From: Brienomyrus brachyistius
Taxonomy: Eukaryota; Chordata; Actinopteri; Osteoglossiformes; Mormyridae
Assembly (NCBI RefSeq): GCF_023856365.1
Contig: NC_064541.1
Span: 18,166,214-18,230,213 of the forward strand
Length of the DNA: 64,000 nucleotides
Direction of reading: 5' to 3'
Part shown: positions 49,996 through 60,125 of the stretch, in pieces
How the letters are laid out: every line of letters begins with the position of its first letter
How positions within the stretch are numbered: position 1 is the stretch's first letter
Made by a program: the position numbers and the translations under genes
The notes under the pieces: model-generated
The model's input: only the letters and a program-made list of their open reading frames with translations
Database searches by the model: none
What the model was told of the DNA's origin: nothing

Positions 49996-50535
49996 GTGAG
50001 TGACTGGTGTGTGAGTGACTGGTGTGTGAGAGACTGATCTGTGAGAGACTGGTCTGTGAGTGACTGGTCTGTGAGAGACTGGTCTGTGAGTGACTGGTCT
50101 GTGAGAGACTGGTCTGTGAGTGACTGGTGTGTGAGTGACTGGTCTGTGAGAGACTGGTCTGTGAGTGACTGGTGTGTGAGAGACTGGTCTGTGAGTGACT
50201 GATCTGTGAGTGACTGGTCTGTGAGTGACTGGTGTGTGAGTGACTGGTCTGTGAGAGACTGGTCTGTGAGTGACTGGTGTGTGAGTGACTGGTCTGTGAG
50301 AGACTGGTCTGTGAGTGACTGGTGTGTGAGAGACTGGTCTGTGAGAGACTGGTCTGTGAGTGACTGGTGTGTGAGTGACTGGTGTGTGAGTGACTGGTCT
50401 GTGAGAGACTGGTCTGTGAGTGACTGGTCTGTGAGAGACTGGTCTGTGAGTGACTGGTCTGTGAGAGACTGGTCTGTGAGTGACTGGTGTGTGAGAGACT
50501 GGTCTGTGAGTGACTGGTCTGTGAGTGACTGGTCT
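49996..50535. repeat. 15-bp minisatellite, 36 copies
   Basis: Exactly 36 units of GTGAG(T/A)GACTGGT(C/G)T, 540 bases, with only two other changes (GATCT for GGTCT at 50026 and 50191). Variation is confined to positions 6 and 14. Units are of three kinds: T/G, T/C and A/C; A is never combined with G. They form partial 45-bp (TG-TC-AC) and 30-bp (TC-AC) higher-order patterns. The unit resembles GTGAGTGAATGGTGTGTGAG found singly in related dispersed repeats, so the array probably grew from it. Long frames on both strands (VSDWS and TDQSL repeats) are artefacts. Confidence 0.97.
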
Positions 50536-50672
50536 GTGATGGCTTGGTGCCTCATCCCGGGTTGCTCCCTGCCTTGCACCTGTAGCCTCTGGGTTAGGTT
50601 CTGAACCCCCTGCAACCCTGAACAGAACAATTAGTTACAGAAGATGGAAGGATGGATGGATGGATGATTTAT
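50536..50672 (+). mobile_element. Dispersed repeat, 3' part with (GGAT)n tail
   Basis: CTCATCCCGGGTTGCTCCCT, GCCTTGCACC, TTAGGTTCTGAACCCCCTGC and AACCCTGAACAGAACAATTA are followed by GAAGATGGAAGGATGGATGG. This is the recognised fish repeat end (CCCGGGTTGTTCCCTGCCTTG...GGACCCCC...GCGACCCTGAATAGGATAAG...ATGGATGGATGG). With 49735-49985 and the minisatellite it forms one enlarged insertion. Confidence 0.65.
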
Positions 50673-50799
50673 TCATAGTAGTAGATTTATTCATGAGTAT
50701 TTGTTTGCTCACAAACTCCGTACTCTTCCTTTTTGGCAGCTACAGAAACACGCCGCTTGTTCCAGTGTGTGTGGCTCATAGCTTTACCTTCCTCTACAG

Positions 50800-51018
50800 G
50801 TGAAGGTCTGGTTTCAAAACAGGCGGATGAAGTGGAAGCGTGTGAAAGGGGGACAGCAAGGGGCAGTGGCACGGGAGAAGGAACTGGTGAACGTGAAAAA
50901 GGGGACACTACTGCCAGCCGAGTTCTCCGGCATCGCGGGGCTCCACCACTCGGCAGACTCCCTGGCGAATGAGGACAGTCGTGACAGCGATCAGAGCACT
51001 GAGCACGCTCACTTATGA
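50800..51018 (+). CDS. MEOX2: MEOX2 exon 3, homeodomain recognition helix and C terminus
   Basis: Encodes residues 225-296 and TGA at 51016-51018. [18 protein letters not shown] completes the homeodomain, with Trp48, Phe49, Gln50, Asn51 and Arg53 of the recognition helix. Asn51 contacts adenine in the TAAT core and Gln50 sets preference after it. The tail ([25 protein letters not shown], then [19 protein letters not shown]) matches human MEOX2 to the last residue, where human ends DSDHSSEHAHL; this separates it from MEOX1. The acceptor is CTCTACAG. No disruption is seen, so the gene appears functional. Confidence 0.98.
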   Translation: MKVWFQNRRMKWKRVKGGQQGAVAREKELVNVKKGTLLPAEFSGIAGLHHSADSLANEDSRDSDQSTEHAHL

Positions 51019-51720
51019 TGTGCCACAGGCCACACCCCCTTGCCACTGGCCCGGCCTCATCACTCAGGAAAGGATGTGTCTTCCACGGGACGCTATTTTT
51101 TTTTCATAATTGATTTTTAAAGGATTTTTTTTAAGTAATTGATGATTAAATCCACACAAGTACGGACACGTTTTACGAGAAAGTATAAGGACATTTTTTT
51201 GTCACCCTTTAAACAAAAGCAAATTTTGGGAAACAAAATAAGCAAGCGAAAGGGAAAATGTAACTAAACATATTTAAAGGATATGATTTACTAATGACAG
51301 CAGTTAGAACAGCAACATGCAACTCAGTGTCCTGATAAAAGTTCCAAGTTTTTTTGTTTTGTTATAAATATGGACAGTTCCGATAAGGCCTTTGTGTTGT
51401 GAACATTCCACTGTATGTCCACCAGAAAGAACAGGCAGGGGTTAGCTAAGGTTTTGCACTGTTGATTTCTCTCCTGTATCAGTTTCTACTGTATGTGCTG
51501 AAAGTTACGATTAAATCGAATTATGATCAAATCAGATGTGCAGGTTGTGCAAATAATTATTTTGTTCAGCATATATATGTACATATATATATATATATAC
51601 ATATATATATAAAATCTGTAAATAATTATCAGTATTTTTATTACCTTCATTCATTCTAATGGTTTTCTATCAACAGTATACTGCTTGCCGTAATAAACTT
51701 TGCTTGTAAGTTGGTGGAAT
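51019..51720 (+). other. MEOX2: MEOX2 3' untranslated region with poly(A) signal
   Basis: AT-rich sequence after the stop. AATAAA at 51692-51697 is followed by TGCTTGTAAGTTGGTGG, a suitable GT-rich downstream element. A (TA)n-rich stretch lies at 51572-51610. The end is inferred and a later signal could be used. Confidence 0.6.
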
Positions 51721-53844
51721 TGACAGTGTCTTTACTGCCTTAATGACACTTTTTTCAAACTAAACTGAACAAAATGATGCAAACTAAATGTCTTATTGAT
51801 TAAATAAAACTATACCTCCACTAAATGCACTACCCCTTCTTTCCAGACCTTAACTTTTATGTGCATGTGAATATTTGGGTTGTACGTGGAGAATGCGATA
51901 CTCATGTCCATGGGATGAATGGAAAATGCGCTTTTTCATTAAAGGCCAGAAAATATCAAGCAACCTGTTTCACACAGACCAGATTTTATTGCAAAAAAAA
52001 AACGTTTTGTTCTACTGTAAGGCGTCACCATTATGCCATAACAATGCGAGTGCCCATTCTATCGCTGTGCTTTCTGGCAATTCTTGCTTTATTTACATTT
52101 TTTTTTTTGTGTTGCAGTCGGACGTAAAATTAAACCTCTGGGTTTTTGTTTCAGGCTTGAGATCTATTCACAGGTATTTACTCTATGGCTTTCAACAAAG
52201 GCAACAAGAGGTTTTGCTGAGGTGGATTCATTTCTAAGAGTGCTCTCAACCTCTTTTGTTACTGAATGATTGAAAACAAAGCTACTATAACACACGCTTA
52301 ATTTGTTGCCATTAAATGAATATTTCTTCTGTGAAATGAAAGCATGCTCCTGGAAGTGTGTTTATATCATCCGGCTTGGCAGCATCTCAGAGAATGCTTG
52401 GTTGCACTTTTGGCTTGTCTCTGTGATCATCGAGGGAAAAAAGGGAGTTATGCATTATTCGTTATTCATAAAGATATAACATTTTAACAGAGAGATTATA
52501 AAAGTGAAATGATTTACAATATTTTATTAGCTAAATCTTGCTAATAAAATTCAACTCTAAAACAGGTCTTGTATATTTCACATGCAGAAAACACCTCAAA
52601 TGGAAACAAAATATAACTCGAGATGATTTGCCTGGCATAGTATGCAAAATGTAATGTGTTCAAATGCCTAAAAAAATGTGTGCATGCATATAGCATCACC
52701 TCCTTTTTCTGCTTCTCTGACGAGACCAAAAGATGCCAAAGAATATGCTTATATCTCCAATAAACCGTGCTGTTTTTAATACTTCAATGCAATGTTTTCG
52801 GCCTTGTTACTTTTCATGCTGAATGATCCCTTCAACCTTGATTCATCATGGAGATTCTTTCCTTTTACAGGGAAGGCAATATTGTTGTAACGGCACGTCC
52901 AGCCAAAAACAACAGGGAAAACGAGAAACATTTCAGCGCCGCGTTTCAGTACCTGTTTGACTTTCCAAAAAATGCTCAACAGCCGCATTGGCGTTGATGG
53001 TTAATGTACAATGGGCTACGAGACCCAGAGACCAAGTGAATCATCATGGCTGCTGTATATGTAATATCTAACACACATACACTGCGACTGCAGCCAAAAG
53101 CAATGCCCAAAATACCGCAGTTACATCTGAAGGCTTTTAAAATATTAGCCTTCTGAAAGTACATGAATACACGATGTATAATTTCTTTTAGGCCTACTTA
53201 AATATGAAGGATTGCAACAATAAAAATGTTTTTATTACGGTATATATATATATTTTTTTTTTCGGATGTTTGTAGAGGCTAAATACACATTTGATGTTCC
53301 TCTGTAAACCTGTATTTCTACAGGTGTTCTGCTCACCTCTGTAAATCCAGAAATAACCAGGCTGTAATGTTACATTTCCTGTATTTTATCCATAATGCTA
53401 ACATTTCTTTGGATATCACAACAGTACTGGAACATACCGGCCTTTTTCGAGACACTTCAAAGAACTGAAGTATCACTGAATGACTATTTTAACACCTATG
53501 GCTTTAGTGTCATTAGAACAGATAAGCAGGGAAATGAGGCTTAATCTGTTGTATACTGCACGCCGTTTAACAGTGATATTACGTTTTTCACTCTCAAAAA
53601 AGTAAAAAGTTCATATAAAAATATAGTTTGGGTTCTGATATGGCAAATTCATTCACAAATAGAACAAGCAATGCGCAGCAATGCGGTAAGTTTCAGGGTT
53701 AACAGTGAATATAGACACACACAAGCAGAATAAAAGTCACCCTCACAACGGAGTCCACGGTTATCTTATTGACTTTGACCCGCAGGCTAAAGCGCGGTGC
53801 AATCTCAGGGTAGCCTGTCATTGCGGTGCCGGATCCCAGCAGCG
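51721..53844 (+). other. MEOX2-AGMO intergenic and AGMO leader
   Basis: A short, AT-rich gap between two genes on the same strand. I see no coding gene. A TA run lies at 53241-53252 with a T-run after it. The last 100 bases before the AGMO ATG are GC-rich with CpGs and probably hold the AGMO leader and promoter; no TATA box is evident there. Confidence 0.5.
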
Positions 53845-53967
53845 ATGGCGAGTCCCGCAGCGGCGGCGTTTTCCGCCTCCCAAGACTTTCGCGCGATGTT
53901 TTATCTCCTCACGCCGAACGAAACGTCTTTCGAGCACGAGGAAGAAGTTCCCGAGTACGTCAGCAAG
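53845..53967 (+). CDS. AGMO: AGMO (alkylglycerol monooxygenase) exon 1
   Basis: AGMO (TMEM195) is an iron- and tetrahydrobiopterin-dependent enzyme of the endoplasmic reticulum membrane that cleaves the ether bond of alkylglycerols and lyso-ether lipids to a fatty aldehyde and a glycerol derivative. Exon 1 encodes 41 residues. FSASQDFRAMFYLLTPNETS and FEHEEEVPEYVSK align with human VSVSQGFRMLFYTMKPSETS and FQTLEEVPDYVKK. The ATG at 53845 lies in a good context (GCGATGG). The frame is open further upstream but without an ATG. Donor GTGAGC at 53968; phase 0. The exon sits in a local CpG-rich patch, fitting a promoter-proximal position. Confidence 0.93.
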
Positions 53968-54162
53968 GTGAGCTTCGGGGATCCCCTCCGCTTCCGCGAC
54001 TCCCGGTAACCGGCGACCTGCGGTAACCAGCGACCTGCGCTTCCCGCACGCGCATTTTAAAGCGGCAGCGCCGTTTACTCTACGCTCGCGGAAACTTGTC
54101 AAGTTCCAAAACTTATGCAAAAGTTTTGTACTATCAGCAGCTGAGAGTTATCTGAATGCCGA

Positions 54163-54179
54163 CCCCCCCCCCCCCCCCC
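54163..54179. repeat. Poly(C) tract of 17 bases
   Basis: Seventeen C followed by G and five more C. Two other poly(C) tracts of exactly 17 bases occur at 2815-2831 and 9413-9429. Confidence 0.95.
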
Positions 54180-56035
54180 GCCCCCTTAATTCACACCACC
54201 GACAGTTAATTTAATGCACGAATCCCAAAATAGAAGATATACTGTACTTCAAACGCATTATAAACAATCAAAAATACGGAATTAAAAATATGGTAATAGA
54301 GAAAGAGCGTAGACCTATAATTGTTATACTAAGCATACTAACTTTCAGCAAGTATGATACTTCCTGAAATACAATGTGATGGCAGCCGGCCATGTTAAAG
54401 GCGCGGCCATGAAAAAGCTTATTTTATGGTCATTTGTTGGAATACTTTCATGTTTTTCCAGTGCGGATTGCAGCTCTCATGTATAATAGAGGGCATTTGC
54501 ATGATCGTAATGCCAAGCCGAAAATGCGGACTAAACTTATTAACGCTAGGCCATTTCTAGGGATTTTTTTTGTGACAGATTCACCTCGAACATTGTCACC
54601 ACTGTATACCTGTATTGCTCGCAGGTTTGATGTGTATAGTAACATAAATACAGTAAAATAATCTCGGCCTGCATTTTCATGTTTCGTGTTTAATTTATTT
54701 ATTTCATGTTTCATGTTTATAATTTAATTAAGGTCCGCTTACCCTGAAAAAAATAACAATGCAAATGACAACAATTCCAACCATCTCCCATTGTGTTTGT
54801 TATTATAAAATATTACTAAACGTGTGATATTGTACTCCTTGCACATTTAAAATGTCATTGGATATTAAGTAAAAACTGGCGGTCACATATGTACGGTTGA
54901 CTATTCGGATTCTAAGCAATTTGTACTTTGTGAAATAGATTTTTAAAAAGATCATATATTTTAAATATCCTAAACTCCCAAAAGCACTAAGTTATATGTC
55001 TTCGCTTTACTTACCACATTTTACCATTTGGTTTTTAATTGCTTGAACTCCACACATGTTTATCATTTAAAATGACCAACTTACATTTTAACATGCTTCT
55101 TTAAACACTTAACCACAGCTCTTTCCAGTGCAGTCGCTCTTCTGCTGTGATTGGATGACACGTTATTTGTTATTGTGATTATGTTATGTGGCATATGCTT
55201 GTATGTACTGTCAGCAGATCTACTGTCATTGATTAGTAACGTAAGATGTATAGTATATGTGTGCTTCACAATGTAATACATTGGAGAAAATACATTATGG
55301 AATAAAAGTGCTGATTTTCATTTTTTTTTTTTTGTGGTTTGATATTCAGGCTTAAATAATAGCAAAATGATTATTTGCAATAAAATGAATCAGGGTTTGA
55401 CATTGTAATCCAAGGTCTCTTAGAGAATTTTAGAATTCTTTGTGTTTAAATTTTGCCTTCTCTATTTATCTTGTTAGTAGATGCTTCCAAATGGTTCAGG
55501 CTTCTAAATATTTTCTCAAATTGCCCAAAGAATGAAGCTGTGAGAAAGCTGGGATTTTCATGTGGCAAGTCAGCTGTACTTCTGTTTTCTTACTGAAAGC
55601 CCCTCAGTCTGCAGCAGCCACCCCTAACCCGTTAAAGCTACACTCTTTTGGGAAAACACAAACATCTGCTTTACAAATGTTGTCATTTTCCCAGCGAGAT
55701 CTAAGTCCAAAAACATTTAGGCAAAACCGTTCAAGAGTCTTTTGACGATTTCAGTCAGTTTCCACAATATTTGCCTTTTTGTTTGGGGGAAACAGGCTGC
55801 CATGAAACTTATACACAATGCTGGGAAAGTTTGGTATAAATACTATAAGACAATTTAGAAATTATTATTATTTTTATTTTAATTTTTCACACTCATTAAC
55901 AATTTATTTCTTTTTACTTTTTACAAAAGCCTTTAAGCAACAGTAAAATAATTATTTTATAAGAAATATACAAGGCAGGTGTGGCCACATCCAAATTTAT
56001 CATCTGCATCCCTAGTCAACAGTTTGTACCGCTGG

Positions 56036-56135
56036 GCTGACACCATTTAAGCTGGGTACGCACTAGGCTGACACCATTTAAGCTGGGTACGCACTAGGCT
56101 GACACCATTTAAGCTGGGTACGCACTAGGCTGACA
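56036..56135. repeat. 31-bp tandem repeat, 3.2 copies
   Basis: Three identical copies of a unit beginning GCTGACACCATTTAAGCTGG and ending GTACGCACTAG, at 56036, 56067 and 56098, then a partial GCTGACA. The copies show no differences, so the expansion is recent or an assembly artefact. Confidence 0.95.
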
Positions 56136-56559
56136 GCAAAAATTTGCACCAACCAGGGATGCATAATTTGGATGGTGGTTGATATACAGTATAACCTGAG
56201 AACTCAGTTTCTCCAACTAGCTTCAATGATGCTTCAGCATGCTCAATCAGCCAAAGCAGCGGCAACAAGGACCAACCGTGTCCGAACTGCACCGCCCACA
56301 CCGGTGCGACTGCCAATCAGCAGCTCTCGCTGACGGCCTGAAGACGTTCAATGGCCAATAATCAGCTTGGTGCATTCCAGGTTTTACTGTTAGCAACTCC
56401 CACCCCTCAATTCAGGGCCTACTCAACATACCTAAATGCCCACCCCAGGATAGCATCCTGGTAACACTACTGATACAAGTACTTAAAATTTAAATAACTC
56501 TAACATCTTCACCAATGAGCCCCTTGTGGCCAGGCCACTTATGCAACCTGGCTTGTATG

Positions 56560-57466
56560 GGGTCATCTCTTGGGCTCCACCCTCACAACGTGAAAGCTGA
56601 GGTCAGCAGTGCTACTGGGAGGCAAGCATGGGAATGTAGAACGTTATCTCCCATAGATGTAATCCACCATGTCTTCATGCACTGTGTGAGCTCTGGAACC
56701 AGATCTATTGGTCGGGGACTGGAGACTCTCCTACTGTGGAGTTTCCCAAGGTGAATCACCTTTGGTCGTGCCAGGATGCCCAGGCTGTAAGGCGTGCAGC
56801 TGGAGATTTTCTTGGTGAACTAGAGGTTCCCTCTAGCTCTGGAGGGGAAAATTGGCTGCTGTTTGTGTATATGCATGGAACAGCAGTTTAGAATACCCAG
56901 CCTTCCTAGAGTAAAGGGATGAGGTGCTGGTAGCAGTCCCTCCTATGGTCCAGCTGGGAGATTACAATGTTCTTGTGGAGAATGATGGAGAGATTTCGAG
57001 GAATGTGATTGGGAGGAATGGTATGCTGGATCTAAACTTGAGTGGCGAATTGTTATTGGACTGCTGTGCAAGCCATGGATTGTTGGTAATGAACACTAGG
57101 TTTGAACACAAGGAAGCACATGGGTGTACCTGGCACCAGAGTGCCCACTCATATGAGCCTGTGTGTTTTGGTAAAAGGGGAAAGATATCTACTGATCAGC
57201 CCTTTGGTGGTTGAATGGATTTGTTACATTGAGAAGATGCCAGATAGGCCAGGAGGACCTAGATGGGCAGTTTGGGTTTCCTAGTAATATCTGGCTTAAG
57301 CTTCCAATGCAAGAAGAATTCAGCTCACACATCCAGATCAACTTCTCCCATGTGCCAAGTAAGTCCGGGGACATTGAGTCTGAAGGGGCCATGTTCAAGG
57401 TCTCAGTCATGGCAGGAGGGGGCAAAGAGCTAAGGCCAGACGGCAGTTGGCGCCTGTCATGGTAGT
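56560..57466 (+). pseudogene. Non-LTR retrotransposon (LINE) endonuclease-region remnant
   Basis: The + strand holds a decayed APE-type endonuclease of a fish LINE. Readable blocks are GRQAWECRTLSPID near 56617, SGTRSIGRGLETLLLWS near 56692, then LGDYNVLVENDGEISRNVIG (56954-57013) with the Gly-Asp-x-Asn active-site motif, and RNGMLDLNLSGELLLDCCAS with FEHKEAHGCTWH (to about 57140). A further match to the linker before the reverse transcriptase (HVPSKSGDIESEGAMFKVS) runs to about 57466. Many stops and frameshifts, and no reverse transcriptase follows. The clade (possibly I/Nimb-like) is a guess. Confidence 0.8.
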
Positions 57467-57949
57467 AACTTTCTGATGTTTTCAAGCAGTTTTCCTGTCT
57501 TTCCACAGATTCCCATTAGGATTCATGTCAGTCTTGGCTATTTGGGACATTTTCTTTACTCTTCCTTCCCCTGAAAGCCATTTTGTCCAGAATTTCAACA
57601 TAGCTCTGGCCTTTCCCTTGATTTTTGTGTCATCTTTGTCAGTTTTCCACCCTATTTTGACATCTATATTCAGCCGCGGTCAAGCTACCTATATTAACAG
57701 GGCTGTGGTTGGCAGCTGGTGGTAGGAGTCACTGAAGAGCTCATTGACAGCTGTGAAATGGGTACAGTGATCAGGTGTTACAGAACAAAGGTTTTATGGC
57801 TATGGGTTTTTTTCTAGATCAATAAAAAAAAATTCCAAATACCGAGAGTTGCTGCAGGTTCTCGAGTTACCCAGAACCAGTGACAGGATTGTGCTACACA
57901 TTTGCTTCTCAGCATGAACTGGAGAGTTTGGTTAGGGGTGAAGAATCAG

Positions 57950-58220
57950 GAAAAAAAAACCTCTGGAGATCAAACTTCACTCTGATAAAGACTAAGTACT
58001 CGGCTTGAATATTGACAACGTGTAGACAGACTTGAAAATTGCTGTCGATTGGCACTCCCCAAGAAATCCCAGAGAGCTGAAGGAAATCTGTTTTGAAGAA
58101 TGACCATGAAAAGACCCCACCCCGATGGTGGAGACGTGTACAGACCGACTTGCAGATGCAGTCACTGCTAAAGGAGTTTCCACCAAATATTGAATTCAGG
58201 AATCTGAATACTTATGCAGT
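57950..58220 (+). mobile_element. Decayed dispersed repeat ending GAATACTTATGCA
   Basis: AAATCTGTTTTGAAGAATGA, ACCGACTTGCAGATGCAGTC, CTAAAGGAGTTTCCACCAAA and TATTGAATTCAGG...CTGAATACTTATGCAGTCAA follow a vertebrate repeat I recognise (TTTTGCAAGGAAGAATGG...GACTTACAGCTGTAATTGC...AAAGGTGCTTCTACAAAGTA...TTGATTCAGGGGGGTGAATACTTATGCAATC). Class not certain; non-coding here. Confidence 0.55.
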
Positions 58221-58544
58221 CAATATACTTCCATTCATTTCCAGTACCTGTCAGCATAAGTAATCTTTCCATTACAGATCTTCAGATGGAACATTCTCAG
58301 ATTTTAACTGAGTTACTCTTGAAAAGGTATATCCAGAGGTATAAATTGTTTTCAAAAATGTGCATGCATCATTTCTCAGCTGCATTATGCTATGTGCTCA
58401 GTGCATTTACAAGATCACTTGATGTCAGGATCATAGTTGAAATCAAAATAAATAAAACATTAAACTTATAGCTTTAGAAGACATTGTTCCCTTCTGAAGG
58501 ACCACTGATTCCAAAGTACATCACCAAACCCAAAGCACATGTAT

Positions 58545-58765
58545 TTTCCATCCATGCCTCTTCCATCCGCGTATCCTGGTCAGGATCACAGTGGGATTAT
58601 TTTTAACTGGCAGCTTGGTAATTGATCTTTATTGAGTTTCAGACCGAATGTGCTATAGTAAAATAATCCATTCACCCATCTTCCAATCACATATTCTGAC
58701 CAAAGTTGGGGGGGGGGGGGGTGCTAGCATCTATCCCATGCAGCGATGGGCTTAAGGTTGGGGTA
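58545..58765 (+). repeat. Two CATC-headed dispersed repeat fragments
   Basis: The first (58545-58600) reads CCATCCATGCCTCTTCC, ATCCGCGTATCCTGGTCAGG and ATCACAGTGG. The second (58662-58765) reads AATCCATTCACCCATCTTCC, a G-run, then ATCTATCCCATGCAGCGATG and GGTTGGGGTACACTCTG. Both are diverged copies of the family at 25655. Confidence 0.55.
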
Positions 58766-58926
58766 CACTCTGAAAGAAAGCTCAGTTATTTTCAATCTTC
58801 CTTTTATTTATAATCAAATACTAGGGTCTACTATGGCATATATGCAGTAGTTAGTGTGACGGAGGGAAATGGTTATGATCCCATGCGTCTGGATGATGAC
58901 TTACTCATATTTTCTCCTTTGTCCAG

Positions 58927-59057
58927 GCCACTCCCTGTTTCCTGCTGTTGATAATCCTGGAGCAGGTTCTAGGCTGGGCAAAGACGGGAAAGTTAGTCAT
59001 CAGAGTCAACGATGGAATCACCTCTTTGTCTGCTGGCGTTATGTCCCGACTGTCAAA
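58927..59057 (+). CDS. AGMO: AGMO exon 2, first membrane segment
   Basis: Encodes residues 42-84 and two bases of codon 85. ATPCFLLLIILEQVLGWAKT is hydrophobic and matches the first membrane segment of human AGMO (ATPFFISLMLLELVVSWILK). RVNDGITSLSAGVMSRL matches human RLDDALTSISAGVLSRL. The acceptor is CCTTTGTCCAG and the donor AA|GTAAGT at 59058, phase 2. A competing frame through the same bases is open for longer (58869-59096), but it does not match the family. Confidence 0.95.
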
Positions 59058-59973
59058 GTAAGTCATTTCAGTTCAGACACTAAGAATCTCATTTAAAAAA
59101 AAAAAAAAAAAAAAAACATTTGATCTTTATTCAGGCTGTGATGCAACAGCCCTGAATGTGCAGCTTCTGGCACTTAAACACCCTGATTACTTTGTCTGAA
59201 TTATGAATGAATTGCTGAATATGCCTGATACTTCGAACAGCAGTCAGAGTTGAGTGATTCCAGTCCTGCGGAGTTTGAAGTCCTGCTGTGTGACAGTCCT
59301 GGTTCAGTTACCCACTGGTCTAAATATGAAACAGCAGACGAGGACCTGGGCCCATAGTGGTCTGCAGTATTTCGTAGTTACAGTAAGATATCTCTAATAA
59401 GGACAAGTCCTGAGCAGTCATTTGAAAACGAGTTTCAAAGCAGGTTTTGTGCTTCCTTTCTTGTTGACAATGAGTTTGTGGGAAGCATTTTTAATTAGTG
59501 AGATTTCTGTTTTGTGCTGTGTATTAACTGTTTTTTTTTTTTTAAAAACTAAAAGTTTTTAGGTTTTGACATATTTTACAGATTGTGACAGGTTTTATTT
59601 CATACACCGTTTTCTTAGTGTATTTTTAGAGTATTTTTCTCAGCATCTCCAACCTACAGCTTGGTTGCAGAAGGTTTACTGCTATCCGTAGTACAGTGAC
59701 TTGCGAATTCTCCCAAACTGCGACAGAAAAATATTTCGAGCATATTTAATATGTCATATTCCACAGAAATGTTTCCAGCCGTTGTCGGAATAAGCCTTTT
59801 AGATGAGAATATCAAAATGAGGGTTCGTTCCGGAACCTGTATTTTAGTGTGCTTATTTTAAAACCTGCAACTTTTTTCAGAACATTGCTAGTTGTGAAAA
59901 CTTACCAGTATGCATCTGATTTTATGTTTAGTGGGGCACAGCCTTAATTGCTGATCTTTTTCCCCCCCCCAAG
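59058..59973 (+). other. AGMO: AGMO intron 2
   Basis: Intron of 916 bases with a strong donor (GTAAGT). A 23-base poly(A) run follows at 59095-59117. The acceptor has an unusual polypyrimidine tract ending in nine C and AAG (59962-59973). Apart from T- and A-runs, I see nothing else. Confidence 0.75.
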
Positions 59974-60125
59974 ACTCTTTGCAAAGGGTCTAGAAATATC
60001 TTGCTACATCTACGTGTGGGAAAATTATCGACTGCTGGAGCTTCCATGGGACTCCCCTTGGACGTGGTGGTTGGCCTTCCTCGGCGTTGACTTTGGATAT
60101 TACTGGCTTCATCGTCTCTCCCATG
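59974..60125 (+). CDS. AGMO: AGMO exon 3, first histidine motif
   Basis: Completes Lys85 and encodes residues 86-135 plus one base. CYIYVWENYRLLELPWDSPW, then TWWLAFLGVDFGYYWLHRLS and H, match human SYIYIWENYRLFNLPWDSPW and TWYSAFLGVDFGYYWFHRMA-H. HRLSH is the HX3H motif (His131 and His135) that starts the eight-histidine diiron site of the fatty acid hydroxylase superfamily. The exon end is set at CATG|GTCTGT, because a single G would begin the GAG of the conserved Glu after His; another GT (GTAATT, 60130) is possible. Later exons with the remaining histidines lie outside the window. Confidence 0.95.

Larger units (their letters stand above)
47641..50799 (+). other. MEOX2: MEOX2 intron 2
   Basis: AT-rich intron with donor GTATGA and acceptor TTACCTTCCTCTACAG. 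From 47.65 to 49.7 kb I see no feature. From 49735 to 50670 it carries a dispersed repeat whose centre has expanded into a 15-bp minisatellite. The repeat ends only about 130 bases before exon 3. Confidence 0.65.
53968..58926 (+). other. AGMO: AGMO intron 1
   Basis: Intron with donor GTGAGC and acceptor TTCTCCTTTGTCCAG. It holds a 17-base poly(C) tract (54163-54179), a 31-bp tandem repeat (56036-56135), a decayed LINE region (56560-57466), a dispersed repeat ending in GAATACTTATGCA (57950-58220), two CATC-headed repeat pieces (58545-58600, 58662-58765) and a 14-base poly(G) (58708-58721). From 54.2 to 56.0 kb I see only AT-rich unique sequence. Confidence 0.65.

Noticed and set aside
49996..50535. 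Possible CRISPR-like array
   Set aside because: Units follow directly with no unique spacers, and the genome is a vertebrate; it is a minisatellite.
49923..50630. 235-codon - strand frame of TDQSL repeats and + strand VSDWS frame
   Set aside because: The 15-bp unit is a multiple of three and lacks stops in several frames, so any strand can stay open. There is no start or domain outside the array, and it lies in a MEOX2 intron.
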